18,624 bases of DNA from Chloroflexota bacterium. Lineage in GTDB: Bacteria; Chloroflexota; Dehalococcoidia; UBA2979. A program made the position numbers and the translations under genes. Of this stretch, positions 15,939 to 18,624 are shown piece by piece. The DNA is taken from the NCBI GenBank assembly GCA_947446155.1, contig CANFFZ010000038.1:1-18624 (forward strand), written 5' to 3'. The stretch's first letter is position 1. Each line of letters starts with the position of its first letter. The notes below the pieces were generated by a model. The model did not search any database, was not told the origin of the DNA, and worked only from the letters and a program-made list of their open reading frames with translations.

Positions 15939-16729
15939 GAGGCCGCCTCCGCGACTGGATCCGCGTAGACACGGAAGCCGTAGTCGTTGTACTGAAAGTC
16001 GGGTGAAAGTGAAGAGCGCGCGGCGACACGTGAGACCTTCACGTGGTGCCGCCACGAGCCACCTCGAGAGGCCCGCCGCGCGGTCTCCTCGCGGTAGTGC
16101 GGATCGTCGACGGTGTCGCCCTCGAACGCGTCGTAGGCCCTCGGGGAGTACCAGTCGCTGCACCATTCGTGGACGTTGTCGCCCATGTGGTAGAGCCCGT
16201 AGCCGTTCGGCGGCGTGGTGCCGACAACGTGCGGCCGGTCGTTTCCGGCCGAGCCGAGGTCGTTTCCGGCCGAGCCGAGGCCGTGGACGCCCTCGGTCCA
16301 CGGCTCGTCGCCCCAGGGGTAGCGCGTGGCGCCTCCACCTCGGGCGGCCCACTCGCGCTCGGCCTCGGTCGGAAGGCGACAGGGGCGGCCGAGGAGCGTC
16401 GAGAGCCACGCGCAGTACTCGACGGCCTCGACCCAGGAGATGCCGACGACCGGACATTCCGGCGTATTGAATCGAGGGTCGTCCCAGAACTTCGGCGGCT
16501 CGTGTCCGGTGGCATCCAGGTAGTGGGCGTATTCGATGTTGGTCACCGGAGTCAGGGCCGCCTCGATGGGGCGCACGCGGACATGGCGGAGCGGTTGCTC
16601 ATCCGCACGTTCGCGGGACCCGAGGATGAATTCGCCGCCGGGTACGGGCACAAAGATGGTCGCGGTGGGGCCCTCGATAAGAAGGCGCAGAATCCGCGGG
16701 TCGAGCGCGGGAGCCGCAGGAACGGTCAT
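15935..16729 (-). CDS. Formylglycine-generating-enzyme (SUMF1/EgtB/PvdO) fold protein, no catalytic Cys pair
   Basis: 264 residues. Seen: FVPVPGGEFILGSRE (26-40), PVTNIEYAHYLDATG (61-75), PVVGISWVEAVEYCAWLS (93-110), RLPTEAEREWAARGG (118-132), YPWGDE (137-142), PPNGYGLYHMGDNVHEWCSDWY (173-194), RGGSW (222-226) and YGFRV (250-254). This is a complete FGE-sulfatase domain. The C-terminal cysteine pair that binds copper in true formylglycine-generating enzymes is absent (RGGSWRHHVKVSRVAARSS), and there is no DinB domain as in EgtB, so neither activity can be assumed. A loop carries a 7-residue tandem duplication (LGSAGND twice). The ATG at 16729 has no Shine-Dalgarno but has a -10-like box six bases upstream. 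It is translationally coupled to pabBC and divergent from rex. Confidence 0.9.
   Translation of the reverse strand: MTVPAAPALDPRILRLLIEGPTATIFVPVPGGEFILGSRERADEQPLRHVRVRPIEAALTPVTNIEYAHYLDATGHEPPKFWDDPRFNTPECPVVGISWVEAVEYCAWLSTLLGRPCRLPTEAEREWAARGGGATRYPWGDEPWTEGVHGLGSAGNDLGSAGNDRPHVVGTTPPNGYGLYHMGDNVHEWCSDWYSPRAYDAFEGDTVDDPHYREETARRASRGGSWRHHVKVSRVAARSSLSPDFQYNDYGFRVYADPVAEAAS
16239..16280. repeat. Two tandem copies of a 21-bp unit
   Basis: 16239-16259 and 16260-16280 are identical and adjacent. Each adds seven residues in frame (LGSAGND) to a surface loop of the FGE-fold protein, between YPWGDE and PPNGYG. The exact identity suggests a recent duplication by slippage or unequal exchange. 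Confidence 0.9.
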
Positions 16730-16735
16730 ACAGTG

Positions 16736-16741
16736 ATGCTA
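16736..16741 (-). promoter_or_regulatory. -10-like box for the FGE-fold/pabBC operon
   Basis: On the minus strand TAGCAT (T-A-n-n-n-T) ends six bases before the ATG at 16729, with no Shine-Dalgarno between. This is the same layout as the 2-hydroxyacid dehydrogenase promoter and fits a leaderless transcript. The -35 is weak or absent. Confidence 0.35.
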
Positions 16742-16781
16742 TCCCGAGTGCGAGGCTGAGGTAGGACTATTCTGTCACGGC

Positions 16782-16797
16782 TGTGAAATTGCGCACA
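16782..16797. promoter_or_regulatory. Candidate Rex operator
   Basis: TGTGAAATTGCGCACA matches the Rex-box pattern TGTGAA-N4-TTCACA except for two bases in the right arm (CG for TT). It lies 54 bases upstream of the chosen rex start, just after a -10-like TATTCT (16768-16773), and in the divergent gap with the FGE-fold/pabBC operon. Autoregulation by NADH-sensitive Rex is known in several bacteria; here it is inference from the site and its place. Confidence 0.6.
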
Positions 16798-16851
16798 TGC
16801 GCGCAAACAGACATGATCAGACTTCACTGCGCGGCCAAGGCGGGGGTAAAC

Positions 16852-17484
16852 GTGCCGATCGAGATCCCTGACGTTGTCATCGACCGATTGCCGCTGTACT
16901 ACCGGCTGCTTTCGGGGCTCGACGCAGAGGGGCGCACCGTCGTCTCGTCCCAGGAACTGGGCGCAGAACTCGGCATCACTCCGGCGCAGATCCGGAAAGA
17001 CCTTTCCTACTTCGGACGGTTCGGGAAGCAGGGCCGCGGGTACTCCGTGAGCCGGCTGATGGAAGAACTCAAGGCGATCCTCGGCCTCGACCGTCGGTGG
17101 AAAGTCGCCGTGGTCGGCGTCGGCCGCCTCGGTCGCGCCATCGCCTCCTACCCGGGATTCCAGGGACAGGGCTTCGACATCATCGCGATGTACGACGCTT
17201 CGACGGCGCTCGTCGGCACTGAGATCCAAGGCCAACGCGTGCGCGGTATCGCCACGCTGCAGCCCGATCTGAAAAAGACAGTCGTGGACATCGGCATCGT
17301 CGCGGTGCCGGGGGAGTTCGCGCAGGACGTCGTGGACACGCTGGTCAACGCCGGGGTACACGCGATCCTGAACTACACCCCGAACCGGATACAGACGCCG
17401 CCCGGCGTCGAGGTGCGTCACATCAACCCCGTGCTCTTCTTGCAGAGCATGACCTACCACCTGAAGCAGCGTAGCCGCGGCTAG
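16852..17484 (+). CDS. rex: Redox-sensing transcriptional repressor Rex
   Basis: Represses respiration and fermentation genes when NADH/NAD+ is low and leaves DNA when NADH binds. Seen in 210 residues: DRLPLYYRLLSGL (11-23), the Rex N-terminal signature; winged-helix recognition region ITPAQIRKDLSYFGRFGKQGRGY (from 42); NAD(H)-binding Rossmann motif VVGVGRLGRAI (87-97) with Asp115 at the end of strand two; the dimer/domain-swap region NYTPNRIQTPPGVEV; and C-terminal helix LQSMTYHLK. GTG 16852 was chosen because GGGGG lies just upstream and the length and N-terminus match the family. An earlier GTG at 16783 would place the start inside the operator and add 23 unconserved residues; ATG 16813 is a second alternative. 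It ends 27 bases from the convergent mreB. Confidence 0.95.
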   Translation: MPIEIPDVVIDRLPLYYRLLSGLDAEGRTVVSSQELGAELGITPAQIRKDLSYFGRFGKQGRGYSVSRLMEELKAILGLDRRWKVAVVGVGRLGRAIASYPGFQGQGFDIIAMYDASTALVGTEIQGQRVRGIATLQPDLKKTVVDIGIVAVPGEFAQDVVDTLVNAGVHAILNYTPNRIQTPPGVEVRHINPVLFLQSMTYHLKQRSRG

Positions 17485-17511
17485 ACCGGCGGCCCTCGCG
17501 CTCGTCCGCTG

Positions 17512-18549
17512 CTACCGCGACGAACTCTCGATCAGCGCTTCTTCCTCGGTCGGCAGCGAACGCTCGATCACATCGATGTAGTCGAGGGCCATGCCGGCGC
17601 CCTTCGCGACGCAGCGCAGCGGGTCTTCGGCGATGTGTACGGGCACGCCCGTCTCCTGCAGGATCAGGTCGTCAATGCCGCGCAGCAGCGCGCCGCCGCC
17701 CGTGAGCACGATCCCGCGGTCGATCACGTCCGATGCCAGTTCCGGTGGGGTGCGCTCGAGCACGCGCCGCACAGTTTGGACGATCGTGGCGAGGTGCTCC
17801 TGGATAGCGGCGGTGACTTCGGACGAACGGAGCGAGACGGTGCGCGGCAGGCCAGTGATCTGGTCGCGGCCGCGCACGCCTGCGACCAGTTCCACGTCCA
17901 TCGGGACCGCGCAGCCGATCTGGATCTTCACTTCCTCAGCCGTGCGCTCACCAATCGCGAGGTTGTAGCGGCGCTTGATGTACTGCGCGATCGCATCGTC
18001 GAGCCGGTCGCCCGCCACGCGCACGGACTCGGCCGCGACGATGCCGAACAGCGAAATGACGGCTGCCTCGGTTCGGCCACCACCGATGTCGACGACCATG
18101 TGCCCTCGAGGTGACCCCACCGGGATCTCCGCGCCGATCGCGGCAGCGAGGGGCTCCGGGATGAGGTGGGCGGGCCGGCGAGCGCCGGCGGCCTCGGCGG
18201 CGTCGCGGACGGCACGCTGCTCGACGGAGTTCACGCCAGCCGGGACGCAGATCATCACCTCGGGCCGCACGATGTTGAAGCGGCCAATGACACGCTGGAT
18301 GAAGAAGCGCAGCATGGCCTCCGTGATCAGGTAGTCCGCGATCACGCCGGCGCGCATCGGACGGATGACCTGGATCGAGCCGGGGTGACGGCCGACCATG
18401 GCGCGCGCCTCTTCGCCGACGGCGACGACGGTGTTGTCGCGCTCGGCGATGGCGACGACGGCGGGCTCGTCGAGGACAACGCCCTTGCCATGCTCGAAGA
18501 CGATGACGTTGGCGGTGCCGAGGTCGATGCCGATCCGCTTGGTAAACAT
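17512..18549 (-). CDS. mreB: MreB/Mbl-type bacterial actin, cell shape
   Basis: Actin-like ATPase that forms membrane-bound filaments and guides lateral wall synthesis. Seen in 345 residues: phosphate-1 loop GIDLGTANV (7-15), [41 protein letters not shown] with catalytic-type Glu132, phosphate-2 loop [15 protein letters not shown] (Asp154; Arg159 where MreB usually has Thr), [13 protein letters not shown] and the adenosine loop [12 protein letters not shown] (282-293). The length is typical. The ATG at 18549 has only a weak Shine-Dalgarno. No mreC or mreD follows; the gene stands alone and convergent with rex, so it may be a secondary MreB paralogue. A perfect DnaA box lies 38 bases upstream. 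Confidence 0.95.
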   Translation of the reverse strand: MFTKRIGIDLGTANVIVFEHGKGVVLDEPAVVAIAERDNTVVAVGEEARAMVGRHPGSIQVIRPMRAGVIADYLITEAMLRFFIQRVIGRFNIVRPEVMICVPAGVNSVEQRAVRDAAEAAGARRPAHLIPEPLAAAIGAEIPVGSPRGHMVVDIGGGRTEAAVISLFGIVAAESVRVAGDRLDDAIAQYIKRRYNLAIGERTAEEVKIQIGCAVPMDVELVAGVRGRDQITGLPRTVSLRSSEVTAAIQEHLATIVQTVRRVLERTPPELASDVIDRGIVLTGGGALLRGIDDLILQETGVPVHIAEDPLRCVAKGAGMALDYIDVIERSLPTEEEALIESSSR

Positions 18550-18586
18550 CCGGTGTCAGGCCAATCGGCGCCGTGCGGCGGCTGGT

Positions 18587-18595
18587 TGTGGATAA
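18587..18595. promoter_or_regulatory. Perfect DnaA box upstream of mreB
   Basis: The minus strand reads TTATCCACA, the exact consensus 9-mer bound by DnaA, in otherwise GC-rich DNA close to the window edge. Only one copy is visible, so this is a possible DnaA-controlled promoter or the edge of a larger cluster outside the window, not evidence of an origin. Confidence 0.45.
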
Positions 18596-18624
18596 CTCGA
18601 ACGCCCGTCTGGCGGAGGCGGAGC

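Noticed and set aside
15939..16457. N-terminal extension of the pabBC frame
   Set aside because: It is the FGE-fold gene in another frame; GTG 15938 gives the expected PabB N-terminus and a GTGA overlap.
17485..17511. Terminators in the tight convergent gaps (1204-1225, 8205-8208, 17485-17511)
   Set aside because: No stem followed by a T-tract is visible in any of these gaps.
1..18624. tRNA, rRNA, CRISPR array, transposase or prophage genes
   Set aside because: No cloverleaf, repeat-spacer array, or transposase/integrase motif was seen on either strand.

Overview
The window is GC-rich bacterial chromosome with tightly packed genes and many GTG starts. There are no RNA genes, CRISPR arrays or transposases that I can see. 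A Rex redox repressor, an MreB-type actin, a fused PabB-PabC, a PAS-rich histidine kinase of CheR-associated type and a carboxylate/sugar-acid catabolic cluster together suggest a Chloroflexota (Dehalococcoidia-like) genome. That assignment is inference from gene content and style, not from a marker gene.

Layout. 124-1203 (+): D12-class (Dam-type) adenine methyltransferase with an odd N-terminus. 1226-3337 (-): a two-component pair in which the kinase is broken by a frameshift and a nonsense codon 34 bases apart, while its response regulator is intact. 3490-6897 (-): a likely operon of D-2-hydroxyacid dehydrogenase, HpcH/HpaI aldolase, malate/L-lactate-type dehydrogenase and, overlapping the last by one base, a small PD-(D/E)XK nuclease-like protein. 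It starts from a probable leaderless promoter. 7023-8204 (+): a 66-residue His/Cys-rich protein, an O6-alkylguanine-DNA alkyltransferase and a small membrane protein. 8209-9704 (-): an FMN-dependent glutamate-synthase-like gene broken by a one-base shift exactly at a perfect 15-bp inverted repeat. 9817-16729 (-): HAD hydrolase, CNNM/HlyC-type membrane protein, class I methyltransferase, alpha/beta hydrolase, PabBC fusion and a formylglycine-generating-enzyme-fold protein. 16852-17484 (+): Rex, with a Rex-like operator just upstream. 17512-18549 (-): MreB, with a perfect DnaA box just upstream at the window edge.

How the parts work together. The 6897 to 3490 cluster looks like a reduce/oxidise-and-cleave route for hydroxy- and keto-acids. 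PabBC makes p-aminobenzoate for folate and is translationally coupled to the FGE-fold protein. Rex sits divergently from that pair and could link both to the NADH/NAD+ ratio. I did not find one coherent new defence or mobile system. The strongest unusual signals are the template-switch-like scar in the glutamate-synthase-like gene, the double lesion in the kinase, the Rex site, and the small metal-binding-like protein next to the DNA repair gene. No gene-free stretch exceeds 300 bases.
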